In this document: in pieces, positions 26,897 to 37,095 of the stretch
Layout: every line of letters starts with the position of its first letter
Position numbering within the stretch: position 1 is the stretch's first letter
DNA from: Ramlibacter sp. WS9
Lineage (GTDB): Bacteria > Pseudomonadota > Gammaproteobacteria > Burkholderiales > Burkholderiaceae_C
Reading direction: 5' to 3'
Assembly (NCBI RefSeq): GCF_003797765.1
Contig: NZ_RKMB01000003.1
Coordinates: 310,001 to 374,000, forward strand
Length of the DNA: 64,000 nucleotides
Translations under genes and position numbers: made by a program
Notes under the pieces: model-generated
What the model was told of the DNA's origin: nothing
Seen by the model: only the letters and a program-made list of their open reading frames with translations
Databases searched by the model: none

Positions 26897-27033
26897 TCGA
26901 GTTCTCCTGTTGAGATGCTTTTAGCGTAAGCCACGAAGGCTCACGGCAATGTAAGACATTGCCCCCATTCAACGGCCCACGCGCGGGTATGGCCTAATGT
27001 CGGGTTTGCAAAGTTCGTAACAGGAGCAATTAC

Positions 27034-27204
27034 ATGGGCAACAAGATCGTCACCGAAGCAGACCGCAAGGCCAGCCCCGCAGTCAAGGTGCAAGAGGGCA
27101 TCAAGGTCAAGAAGGCGGGCGGCGGCCAAAAGGGCAGCCAGGAGCGCGGCACCGCCACCCGCAACAAGAAGAACCCCGGCAAGCGCCCTCACAAAGGCGG
27201 ATAA
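27034..27204 (+). CDS. Small basic protein of unknown function
   Basis: The 56-codon product begins MGNKIVTEAD and is rich in Lys, Gly, Arg and Gln, with a basic tail (NKKNPGKRPHKGG). AGGAG stands 7 bases before the ATG. There is no signal peptide or TM segment. It lies 180 bases upstream of ku on the same strand. The composition suggests nucleic-acid binding, which is inference. The family is not recognised. Confidence 0.65.
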   Translation: MGNKIVTEADRKASPAVKVQEGIKVKKAGGGQKGSQERGTATRNKKNPGKRPHKGG

Positions 27205-27217
27205 ACAGGTCCACCCC

Positions 27218-27315
27218 CGAAGCGCCTTCGGCGATGCCCCCTCGGGCGTTGCCCTCTCCCCCTCAAGGGGGCGCCACCAGCGGCCCGGCAAAGCCGGTTC
27301 CGCGGTGGCCCCCGT
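27218..27315. repeat. Intergenic stem-loop-rich repeat-like element
   Basis: The segment holds three nested or tandem hairpins: CGAAG/CTTCG (27218-27230), CCCCCT/AGGGGG with a 2-base loop (27258-27271) and CCGGC-AAA-GCCGG (27285-27297). An outer imperfect pairing links GGGGGCGCCACC to GGTGGCCCCC. Similar GC-rich modules recur between genes in Comamonadaceae genomes as I remember them. Only one copy is visible here. It could end transcription of the small basic gene or be a REP-like mobile repeat. Confidence 0.55.
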
Positions 27316-27384
27316 ATTGGCCCACACCGCGATTCAGCAGTGTCCTACAGCGCCGCGGCGGGCATCGCGTAGGGTTAAGCCATC

Positions 27385-28368
27385 ATGGCACCCTCCAGCA
27401 CCCGAACCCTGTGGAAAGGCGCGATCAGCTTCGGTCTCGTCTACATTCCCGTCACCCTGCACTCGGCCACGGCCGAGCATCGCATGAAGTTCAACCTGCT
27501 CGACAAGCGCACCATGAACCCGGTGGGCAACAGGCAGGTGAATAAGGCGACGGGCGAAGAAATGACGAAGGAAGAAGTCGTCAAGGGCTTCGAATACGAG
27601 AAAGACCAGTACGTGGTCGTCTCCCCTGAAGAGATCAAGGCGGCGCTTCCCAAGTCGACCCAGACCATCGAAATCGAGGCCTTCGTCGGCGCCGGCCAGA
27701 TCCCCAGCACCTACTACCACAAGCCCTACTACGTAGCCCCGGCCGCCAAGGGAAACAAGCCCTACCTGTTGCTGCTGGAGACACTGCGGGCCACGGGCAA
27801 GGTGGGCATCGCCAAGGTCGTCATCTCCACGCGCCAACATCTGGCTGCGCTTTTTCCTGCCGAAGAAGGCCTGGTGCTGGAGTTGCTGCGCTGGCATGAC
27901 GAGGTGCGCGACACCGCAGGGCTGCCCCTGCCGAACAAGAGCGACGCCAAGGTCAGCCCGAAGGAATTGAAGATGGCCGAGCAACTGGTGAACGAGTTGG
28001 CCGGCAAATGGAACCCCGAGGAATTCCACGACGAGTTTCGAGAGAAACTCGAACAGGTCGTCGAGGCCAAGGTCAAGGCCGGCAAGGGCGAACACATCGT
28101 GAAGCCGATCGAGGGTGAGGAAATGAAGCCACAGGCCGATATCATCGACCTCACTGAATTGCTGCGGCGCAGCTTGCGCAAGGGTGCGGGCAAGGCCGGG
28201 GCTGACGAAAACGACGCGCAGGACGAAAAGCAGGCGCCGCGCAAGACCAGCACGCGCCGCAAGGCTGCCAACGACGAGGCTCCGCCTCGCAAGCGGGCGG
28301 CCGCGGCCAGGACGCGCGCGCACGCGACGGCCAGCGTCAAGGCGAAACCGCGCAAGAAGGCAGCTTGA
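27385..28368 (+). CDS. ku: Ku protein for non-homologous end joining
   Basis: The 327-residue product has the bacterial Ku start (LWKGAISFGLVYIPVTL) and a beta-barrel core ending near residue 255, with family motifs such as KGFEYEKDQYVVV and YYHKPYYVAP. The C-terminal tail is long and very basic (about 270-327, Lys/Arg/Ala-rich), as in Ku proteins with an extended DNA-threading tail. Ku homodimers bind double-strand break ends and recruit LigD. No ligase D gene is present in this window. A BON-domain gene follows after 10 bases. Confidence 0.96.
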   Translation: MAPSSTRTLWKGAISFGLVYIPVTLHSATAEHRMKFNLLDKRTMNPVGNRQVNKATGEEMTKEEVVKGFEYEKDQYVVVSPEEIKAALPKSTQTIEIEAFVGAGQIPSTYYHKPYYVAPAAKGNKPYLLLLETLRATGKVGIAKVVISTRQHLAALFPAEEGLVLELLRWHDEVRDTAGLPLPNKSDAKVSPKELKMAEQLVNELAGKWNPEEFHDEFREKLEQVVEAKVKAGKGEHIVKPIEGEEMKPQADIIDLTELLRRSLRKGAGKAGADENDAQDEKQAPRKTSTRRKAANDEAPPRKRAAAARTRAHATASVKAKPRKKAA

Positions 28369-28378
28369 GGACAACGCG

Positions 28379-28771
28379 ATGAAACGTGGCTTGAATGTGG
28401 GTGCGGCCTTTGTGGCCGGCGCCCTCGCAATGTTTTTGCTGGAACGGTACCTGACGCGCGCGCAGCGCGTGGCTCCGGCGGGCCGCATCGCGCAAGCGCG
28501 CTCAGGCCCGGACGACGACGCGCGACTGCGCGAAGAAGTGCGCGCGCGGCTGGGGGGCTGGGTGAGCCACCCCAGGGCGATTGAAGTCGAAGTTCACAAC
28601 GGCGTTGTCCGCGTCAGCGGGCAGGTGCTGGCCGCGGAAATCGAAGGGTTGCTGATGCAGCTCACCGGCCTGAACGGCGTCCACAAAGTGCACAACGCGC
28701 TTTCCGTGCTGCGTGACCCGAGCGGGTTTGCCGAGGCGACGCGAACGGATTCGCCGTCGCCGCTGCACTGA
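28379..28771 (+). CDS. BON-domain protein with N-terminal membrane segment
   Basis: The 130-residue product has an N-terminal hydrophobic helix (VGAAFVAGALAMFLLERYL) and one BON domain (about residues 50-112; VEVHNGVVRVSGQVLAAE and LTGLNGVHKVHNALSVL). BON domains bind membrane phospholipids or interact with envelope proteins. Start ATG 28379 has GAGG 8 bases upstream and lies 10 bases after the ku stop, so the two genes are probably cotranscribed. A link to DNA repair is not evident. Confidence 0.85.
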   Translation: MKRGLNVGAAFVAGALAMFLLERYLTRAQRVAPAGRIAQARSGPDDDARLREEVRARLGGWVSHPRAIEVEVHNGVVRVSGQVLAAEIEGLLMQLTGLNGVHKVHNALSVLRDPSGFAEATRTDSPSPLH

Positions 28772-28796
28772 CTTCTCAGCGGAAGGCGCAATGCGT

Positions 28797-29000
28797 TTAC
28801 GTGGGCTTGTCGGCGTGCTGGTGGCGCTTCTTGCCGGCGGCGCGGGCTTCTTCACTGCTGAACTGGTGAGCCCGGCCACTGGCGTGCGCGGCACGGCCGC
28901 CCAGGCTGGCGATCTCGCGTTTCTTTTCAGGCGACATGGCAGCGAAACCACGGAGGCGGCGCTGCTGGGCGGGAACGGTGTCCTGAACGGTTTCTTGCAT
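28797..29000 (-). CDS. KGG-repeat general stress protein
   Basis: The 67-residue product carries the Con-10/KGG-type motif GFAAMSPEKKREIASLGG-RAAHASGRAHQF, with the family's SPEK..IAS.GG core and a basic C-terminus. Such small hydrophilic proteins accumulate in stress or stationary phase. CGGAG precedes the ATG. It converges on the ku-BON genes, with 25 bases between the stops. The short, single-motif form is common in Burkholderiales. Confidence 0.85.
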   Translation of the reverse strand: MQETVQDTVPAQQRRLRGFAAMSPEKKREIASLGGRAAHASGRAHQFSSEEARAAGKKRHQHADKPT

Positions 29001-29095
29001 GGTTTTCTCCGTGTAAAAAATTGAAATGCCATGCTGCTCCAAGCTCAGCCATGCTCGTGTAGGACAAGGCCTTGCCTTGTTGTGCAGCCCATCTG

Positions 29096-30004
29096 TCAAG
29101 GAACGGGCACACGGGCGGTAACCAGTTCCTCCATCTGGCCGTCCTTTTCCGCCCACAAGCGCTCGAGCCACTGCTGGACCTGGCCCCGGAACACAGGGTC
29201 GCCCGCGTAGTCGCCAAGGCAGAACTCGGGCGGTATCGGTATCTGCCGCGCCCGGACGACGATTTCGCGCGTGCGCCCGCACAAGAACTCCCAGAACGTC
29301 GGCCGCCCACCCGGGTACACGATGGTCACGTCCACCAGCGAACGGAAGCGCGCGCCCATGGCATTCAAGGCGAGCGCCAGCGCGCCCGCCTTGGGTTTGA
29401 GCAAATGTCGGTAAGGCGACGCCTGGGCCTCGTGCTTGGCCGGCGTGAAGCGCGTGCCCTCGGCAAAGTTCATCACGCTCGTGGGCACCAGCGAGAATTT
29501 CTCGCACGCGCGGCGCGTGGCCTCGGCGTCCTGGGCGCGCAATTCCGGCCGCGCGAGCAACTGGGCCTTGCCGTGCCGCTTCATGAAGGGAAAGTCCAGG
29601 GCCCACCAGGCCAGGCCGATCACGGGCACGTAGATCAACTCCTGCTTGAGGAAGAACTTCAGCATCGGGATGCGGCGATTGAGCAGGTGCTGCAAAACGA
29701 AGATGTCCACCCACGACTGGTGATTGCAGTTGACGAGGTACCACCCGTCATAGGGCAGCCCCGCTATGCCTTGCACGTCCCAACGAGTCTTCTGCGTGAG
29801 GCGCATCCAGCCGCTGTTGCAGGCGATCCAGCACGTGGCGATGGCGTTGAGCACGGGGTCGATGCGCACGCGCACGGCCTGGAAAGGCAGTACCAGCTTG
29901 AGAAGCGCGCAGGCAAAGAGCAGCGCGCACCAGAAGAGCGTGTTGGCGGCCAGCAGGGTGAAGGCAATGACGCCGCGCAGGAAGGGAGGCAGGAAGGCGA
30001 GCAT
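29096..30004 (-). CDS. Lysophospholipid acyltransferase family protein (PlsC-like)
   Basis: The 302-residue product has two N-terminal TM helices (LRGVIAFTLLAANTLFWCAL and following), the catalytic HX4D motif NHQSWVD, the acceptor/glycerol-phosphate motif FAEGTRFTPAK and a later VYPGG-like block. These are hallmarks of 1-acylglycerol-3-phosphate-type acyltransferases. It most resembles YihG-like inner-membrane acyltransferases. ATG 30004 is preferred over 30082 because it starts the TM-anchored N-terminus seen in the family. It diverges from the nucleotidyltransferase pair. Confidence 0.88.
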   Translation of the reverse strand: MLAFLPPFLRGVIAFTLLAANTLFWCALLFACALLKLVLPFQAVRVRIDPVLNAIATCWIACNSGWMRLTQKTRWDVQGIAGLPYDGWYLVNCNHQSWVDIFVLQHLLNRRIPMLKFFLKQELIYVPVIGLAWWALDFPFMKRHGKAQLLARPELRAQDAEATRRACEKFSLVPTSVMNFAEGTRFTPAKHEAQASPYRHLLKPKAGALALALNAMGARFRSLVDVTIVYPGGRPTFWEFLCGRTREIVVRARQIPIPPEFCLGDYAGDPVFRGQVQQWLERLWAEKDGQMEELVTARVPVP

Positions 30005-30087
30005 GACGCATTCTGGTGGGTTCCGCTGGGGGACGCCACTTTGCGGTGGATCATGCGTGCCGCGGCCACCTTGGATTACCATAGAGC

Positions 30088-30294
30088 ATGACTCGCACCG
30101 TGGGCCGGCAAGCCCGTTCTGAATTCATTCTCGACCCGGCCGAGGCTTTGCGCCGTGGCCGCGTGCTGGATGGGATGCTCTCCTCGGCGAGCATTCCACG
30201 GCTGCGCGGCGTCATGCGCGCGAAGCATCGCGCACTCAATGCGATGGATGACGAGCGACAGCTGGAAACCGCGCGCCGCCTGAACAAGCACTAG
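30088..30294 (+). CDS. Small protein preceding a nucleotidyltransferase
   Basis: The 68-residue product is basic and Arg-rich, probably helical, with no signal or TM segment (MTRTVGRQARSEFILDP at the start, ETARRLNKH at the end). Its stop is 8 bases before the GTG start of the nucleotidyltransferase gene, so the two probably form one transcript. The pairing recalls MNT-type toxin-antitoxin modules, but no HEPN motif is visible. The family is not recognised. Confidence 0.6.
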   Translation: MTRTVGRQARSEFILDPAEALRRGRVLDGMLSSASIPRLRGVMRAKHRALNAMDDERQLETARRLNKH

Positions 30295-30302
30295 CGGGAC
30301 CC

Positions 30303-30758
30303 GTGGACCAGGACGCCTTGCTCAAGCTGCTGGCCCGATTCCAGGCCGAGGGCGTGCAGTATGTCCTGGTCGGGGGGCACGCCGTCCGACTCAATGGGTT
30401 CGTGCGCGCCACGGAAGACATCGACATCCTGCTTCCGTCTTCCGTGGAAAACGGACGCAGGGTCATTCGCGCGCTGGACTTCCTGGCCTCAAGCAAGGAC
30501 CTCGACCCGGCGTGGTTCGAGGTGCCACCAGGCGAGCCGGAAAACATCAGGGTGGCCGACGACTTGCTGATCGATTTCCTGTTCGCCGCGAATGGGCAGA
30601 CATACGAGAGCCTGCACGATCATGTCCGCACACTGCGTATCGAGAATGTGGAAGTCAGGACATTGGACATCGAAGGCCTGCTCAAGACCAAGACCGACTA
30701 CCGCGACAAGGATCGCATCGATCGAGAAGCGCTGAACCGGCTCAAGAGCCAGCTCTGA
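30303..30758 (+). CDS. Small nucleotidyltransferase-fold protein
   Basis: The 151-residue product shows a nucleotidyltransferase core: a GG motif (YVLVGGHAVRLNGF) followed by the acidic motif TEDIDILL, and a later acidic strand LLIDFLFAANG. This matches DUF6036/AbiEii-like minimal nucleotidyltransferases. Such proteins transfer nucleotides to proteins or RNA and occur in toxin-antitoxin systems and resistance enzymes. The start is GTG. The small upstream gene is probably its partner. It converges on the radical SAM gene with 8 bases between the stops. Confidence 0.8.
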   Translation: MDQDALLKLLARFQAEGVQYVLVGGHAVRLNGFVRATEDIDILLPSSVENGRRVIRALDFLASSKDLDPAWFEVPPGEPENIRVADDLLIDFLFAANGQTYESLHDHVRTLRIENVEVRTLDIEGLLKTKTDYRDKDRIDREALNRLKSQL

Positions 30759-30766
30759 ACGCCCTC

Positions 30767-33085
<2,319 letters not shown>

Positions 33086-33185
33086 TGGGGCGGGTCAGGA
33101 GGGGACGCGAGGAGCGTCGGCAGGGGAACCCACGATTTTACGATTTAAGGCCGCAAAGAGCCAGCTTCATGGGTATTGGGCCGGT

Positions 33186-33383
33186 TCAGCCGTCCTGGTC
33201 GACCTCGGCGGCGCATTGCGCGTGGACATGGTCGATGAGGGTGATGACGTCCTCGGCGCGCTCGTAGCGGGCCATGAGCGACAGGCACACCATCGACAGG
33301 AAAAGCTCCGACCGGCTCTCGCCCACGCTGGCAAGTGCCTCGCAAAGCGCGGAATAGCTGCGGTCCAGGTCGTCATCGGTCAT
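33186..33383 (-). CDS. Small acidic hypothetical protein
   Basis: The 65-residue product (MTDDDLDRSYSALCEALA...) is acidic and helical, with no signal peptide or TM segment. It resembles DUF2783-like small proteins in layout (helix with Leu/Ala repeats, then VITLIDHVHAQ), but the resemblance is weak. It starts at ATG 33383 and diverges from the crotonase gene 255 bases away. That intergenic region holds no other supported gene. Function is unknown. Confidence 0.6.
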   Translation of the reverse strand: MTDDDLDRSYSALCEALASVGESRSELFLSMVCLSLMARYERAEDVITLIDHVHAQCAAEVDQDG

Positions 33384-33638
33384 GGGGGAGGTTCCTTTTG
33401 CCCGACCATACCAACTGCCCCCGTTTCGGACAAGCGCGCCGGCCCTCGTTTGCTGGCGCTTGCGCAACTGGGAACGGATCTCGCCGCCGTCCCCGTGCCG
33501 CCCGTGTCGGCCGGAAGGAACTTCCTGCGCGCCACCCAGCCTGTTGCGATGCACCGCCCTGCCGCCGCAATGTCACGGAGGGCGCAGGCGGCCAGGCAGG
33601 CCAGATGTAGGCTTTGACCGGCACCCCAAGGAGACCCT

Positions 33639-34535
33639 ATGCCCGACTTCAGCACCCTGCGCATCGGCAAGGACGCCGCCAATCCGCGCGTCGCCCGCCT
33701 GCTGCTCAACCGTCCCGGGAAACTCAACGCGATCAACGACTCGACGCCGCGCGAAATCCGCGCTGCCGTCGAATGGGCCAACGCCGACGAAGAAATCCAC
33801 GTGATCGTCGTCGAAGGCGCGGGCAAAGGCTTTTGCGGCGGCTACGACCTGACCGAGTTCGGGCAGGGCCGCATCGACCACCCCTGCCAGCAGGAGCGCC
33901 ACCCCTGGGACCCGATGGAAGACTACGCTTTGATGAAGCGCAATACCGAGGACTTCATGAGCCTGTGGAAGAGCGCGAAGCCCACCATCGCCAAGGTGCA
34001 CGGCTACGCAGCCGCCGGGGGCAGCGACATCGCCCTCTGCTGCGATTTGCTCGTGATGGCCGACGACGCGCGCATCGGCTACATGCCCACGCGCGTGTGG
34101 GGTTGCCCGACGACGGCGATGTGGACGTACCGGCTGGGGCCGGCGCGCGCCAAGCAGCTCATGTTCACGGGCGACACGATCGACGGCAAGACCGCCGCGC
34201 TCTGGGGTCTCGCCAACGAGGTGGTGCCGGCGCCGGAACTGGAGGCGGCGACGATGAAACTCGCCAACCGCATCGCCGGCGTGCCACGCGGGCACCTCGC
34301 GATGCACAAGATGGTGGTCAACCAGGTCATGCTCGCCATGGGGCTGGAGCAGAGCCAGCAGATGGCCACGGTGTTCGACGGCATCACCCGCCACAACCCC
34401 GAGGGCTTGTGGTTCCGCCGCTATGCCCAGGCCGAAGGCTTCAAGGCCGCGGTGGAATGGCGCGACAGCGGCAGGCCGATCCCGGAAGGAGATGAAGCGC
34501 GGGCGATGATTCGCGAGCTCGAACAGAAGCGGTAG
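33639..34535 (+). CDS. Enoyl-CoA hydratase/isomerase (crotonase) family protein
   Basis: The 298-residue product has crotonase motifs: the first oxyanion-hole segment [13 protein letters not shown] and the second [21 protein letters not shown], followed by [13 protein letters not shown]. The catalytic Glu positions of classical enoyl-CoA hydratase are not clearly present in the second loop. It may therefore be a related acyl-CoA hydratase or isomerase rather than a standard beta-oxidation enzyme. AAGGAG stands 7 bases before the ATG. It is a single plus-strand gene facing the Ldh remnant and tctABC. Confidence 0.88.
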   Translation: MPDFSTLRIGKDAANPRVARLLLNRPGKLNAINDSTPREIRAAVEWANADEEIHVIVVEGAGKGFCGGYDLTEFGQGRIDHPCQQERHPWDPMEDYALMKRNTEDFMSLWKSAKPTIAKVHGYAAAGGSDIALCCDLLVMADDARIGYMPTRVWGCPTTAMWTYRLGPARAKQLMFTGDTIDGKTAALWGLANEVVPAPELEAATMKLANRIAGVPRGHLAMHKMVVNQVMLAMGLEQSQQMATVFDGITRHNPEGLWFRRYAQAEGFKAAVEWRDSGRPIPEGDEARAMIRELEQKR

Positions 34536-34557
34536 AGGGGGCTGTCATTGCCGCCTC

Positions 34558-35046
34558 TCAAGGCATCGCCACACCCAGTTTCGCAGCCCACGGCTCCAGC
34601 ATCGGCATGATCGACGGATAGAGCTGCACGCCCGATTTGCGCTGCGTTTCCGCGAGCGCCAGGCCTTTTTCGCCGGGCATGCGCACGGCGACACCCGCGC
34701 GCGCGGGTCGCGAGGCGCGACACTGTTCGGTGACCGTGCCCGTCTGGCGCATGAATGTGTCGACGCCCGCGAAGGCGGGCGGATCGATGACCTGCAGGAA
34801 AACGGTTGCGCCCCACCCTTCACGCTCGTCCGCACGGCCGTGTCCTGCAAGACCGCCCGTGAGCGCCTCCACGAGAAGAGACAGGCCGTAGCCCTTGTGG
34901 CCGGAATCGATGCGCCCAAAGGAAGGATCGTTCCTTTCGGCTCGTTGAACAGTGCGGCCGGCTCGCCATCGCGTGCCATGCCGCCGGATTCGAGTTCAGC
35001 CAGGTACGGGCCGAGCAGCGCGAGGCCGTGGGTGTCATGAAAATGT
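34558..35046 (-). pseudogene. Remnant of an Ldh-family (malate/L-lactate dehydrogenase type) oxidoreductase
   Basis: Reading from 35046 down, the remnant begins with the family's early motif HDTHGLALLGPYLAELESGG. It then jumps to a late segment (NEPKGTILPLG), loses one base near 34915, and continues in another frame with IDSGHKGYGLSLLVEALTGG and the C-terminal end (VFLQVIDPPAF ... LGVAMP). Intact members are about 340-360 residues. Most of the middle (NAD-binding part) and the extreme N-terminus are gone. It lies directly after the tctA stop and was probably once the enzyme gene fed by the tctABC transporter. Confidence 0.75.
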
Positions 35047-36555
35047 TCAGGCGGCCGCCGGCCCCGACCGCATCGCGCGAAGGCCGCGCATGATCAACGG
35101 GAAGAACCATACCAGCAGCGTGATGACGGCCAGCCCCAGCGCGATCGGCCGGGAGAAGAACGCACCCATGTCGCCGTTGGATTTGATCATCGAAGTGATG
35201 AAGTTCTCCTCCAGCATGCCGCCCAGCACCACGCCCAGAATCGCGGGAGCGATGGGAAAGCGATTGGCTTCGAGCAGGTAGGCAATGATGCCCGCCACCA
35301 GCATCACACCCACCTCGAACACGGTGTTGTTGATGGCGAATGTGCCGACGATGCAGAACAGCAGGATCACCGGCATCAGTATTTCGCGCGGCACCTTGAG
35401 AATGCGCCTTGCCACCTTGATGCACAAGATGCCCAGCGGGATCATGATGATGTTGGCGATGATGAACAGCAGGAACACCGCGTAGATGTTCTGCGGATTG
35501 GTGGTGAAGAGCGTCGGCCCCGGGTTCATGTTCTTCATGTAGAGGACGCCGATCACGATGGCCGTGATCGAGTCGCCCGGGATGCCGAAGACGAGTGCCG
35601 GGATCCACGCGCCGGCCAACGCACTGTTGTTGGCCGAGCCCGATTCGACGATGCCCTCGACGTGGCCGGTGCCGAACTTCTCCGGCTCCTTCGAGAATTT
35701 CTTGCTCATCGCATACGACATCCAGGCCGCGATGTCGGCGCCGGCGCCGGGCAAGGCGCCGACGGCAGTACCCAGGACGCTGCCCCGCAAGATCTGCACG
35801 GGATACTTCTTCGCGAGCGCCCATTGCCCGGCCATGACGTTGCCCACCTTCTCGACCACCAGTTCCGCCGGCGGACTCGTGTCCACGACGAACCGGATGA
35901 TCTCGGAAATGGCAAACATGCCGATCATCATCGCGATCATGCCGATGCCGCCGGTCATTTCGGCGTTGCCGAAAGTGAAGCGCGGAAAACCCGCCGGGTT
36001 GCCCAGGCCGACACAGGCCACGAGCAGCCCGAGCAGCAGCGTGACCACGCCCTTGAGCGGCTGGTTCGACGTGATGAACACCGCGCACGTGAGACCCAGC
36101 AGCACGAGCCAGAAGTACTCGAACGAGCTGAAGTTGAGCGCGAAGTTCGCCAGCGCCGGTGCAGCCACGATGAGCACGGCAGTGCCGAACAAGCCGCCCA
36201 CCGCGGAGAACACCAATCCGGCGCCGAGCGCCAGCTCGGCCTCGCCTTTGCGCGTCATGGCAAAGGCCTCGTCCGTGTACGCGGCCGAGGCGGGCGTGCC
36301 GGGTATTCGCAGCAGGCAGCCCGGGATGTCGCCCGAGAAAATCGCCATCGCCGTCGCAGTCACCATCGCGGCAATGGCCGGGATCGGCGGCATGAAGAAG
36401 GTCACCGGCACCAGCAGCGCCGTCGCCATGGTGGCCGTCAGGCCCGGCACGGCGCCGACGAAGAGGCCGAACAGCGACGCGGCGAACATCACCATGATGG
36501 TGTTCGGCTCGAACACCATGGCGAAAGCCTGGCCGATCGCGGTCCACGTTCCCAT
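35047..36555 (-). CDS. tctA: TctA: large membrane subunit of a tripartite tricarboxylate transporter
   Basis: The 502-residue product has about 11-12 TM helices and the duplicated TctA signatures GLFVGAVPGLTATMATALL and GTAVGALPGAGADIAAW, with a conserved FGIPGDSITA segment. It is the transport channel of a secondary, sodium- or proton-driven carboxylate uptake system. It lies 6 bases after tctB, and tctC is further upstream on the same strand, giving the order tctC-tctB-tctA in transcription. Confidence 0.97.
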   Translation of the reverse strand: MGTWTAIGQAFAMVFEPNTIMVMFAASLFGLFVGAVPGLTATMATALLVPVTFFMPPIPAIAAMVTATAMAIFSGDIPGCLLRIPGTPASAAYTDEAFAMTRKGEAELALGAGLVFSAVGGLFGTAVLIVAAPALANFALNFSSFEYFWLVLLGLTCAVFITSNQPLKGVVTLLLGLLVACVGLGNPAGFPRFTFGNAEMTGGIGMIAMMIGMFAISEIIRFVVDTSPPAELVVEKVGNVMAGQWALAKKYPVQILRGSVLGTAVGALPGAGADIAAWMSYAMSKKFSKEPEKFGTGHVEGIVESGSANNSALAGAWIPALVFGIPGDSITAIVIGVLYMKNMNPGPTLFTTNPQNIYAVFLLFIIANIIMIPLGILCIKVARRILKVPREILMPVILLFCIVGTFAINNTVFEVGVMLVAGIIAYLLEANRFPIAPAILGVVLGGMLEENFITSMIKSNGDMGAFFSRPIALGLAVITLLVWFFPLIMRGLRAMRSGPAAA

Positions 36556-36561
36556 GTGCGG

Positions 36562-37035
36562 CTACCAGGCGTAAGGCGTCAACAGGCCCCAGGGCAGAGG
36601 CACCCTCAGCAGCTTGTAGAACGCAAAGTGGATGACGAAGGTCGCGATCACCGCAATCAGCACGGCGCGGCCCGGCGGCACGCGCAGCACGAGCAGCATC
36701 GCGACGAGGATCAACATCGCCGTCGGAAGGAAACCCAGCCAGTTGGCCGCGACGATGTAGAAGACGATGGCGCCGAGAAGAATGCCCAGCGCAAGCACGT
36801 GGCGCGGGGAACGCACCCAGTCATCCCACGCGACCCAGGCCTCGCGCGGCCGCTCGCGCAACCCGCTCCAGACGAGCATGGCGCCGCAGACGCACAGGCC
36901 CATGGCGATCAAGCCGGGAAAGAGCGCGGGCCCGACCGGCTGGCCGGGGATCTTCGGGAAACCCTGTACCCCGAAAAGCACAGCGGCGCCCAGGGCCAGC
37001 AGCACCAGCCCGAAGATGGCGTCGTTGAGTTTCAC
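36562..37035 (-). CDS. tctB: TctB: small membrane subunit of a tripartite tricarboxylate transporter
   Basis: The 157-residue product has four TM helices and the TctB pattern KLNDAIFGLVLLALGAAVL, followed by FPKIPGQPVGPALFPGLIA. GTG 37035 is preferred because relatives start MKLNDA. A TTG at 37050 would add five residues. It sits between tctC and tctA. The subunit is essential but of unclear mechanism in this transporter class. Confidence 0.93.
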   Translation of the reverse strand: MKLNDAIFGLVLLALGAAVLFGVQGFPKIPGQPVGPALFPGLIAMGLCVCGAMLVWSGLRERPREAWVAWDDWVRSPRHVLALGILLGAIVFYIVAANWLGFLPTAMLILVAMLLVLRVPPGRAVLIAVIATFVIHFAFYKLLRVPLPWGLLTPYAW

Positions 37036-37095
37036 TTGAGTTTCACGCAACGAGGCCCTGGATCCCCGCCTGCGCGAGGATGACGGCAGGCGCCG

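Noticed and set aside
35662..37083. 473-codon plus-strand frame opposite tctA and tctB
   Set aside because: Charged, repeat-like composition from the complement of membrane-protein codons. TctA and TctB are certain on the minus strand.
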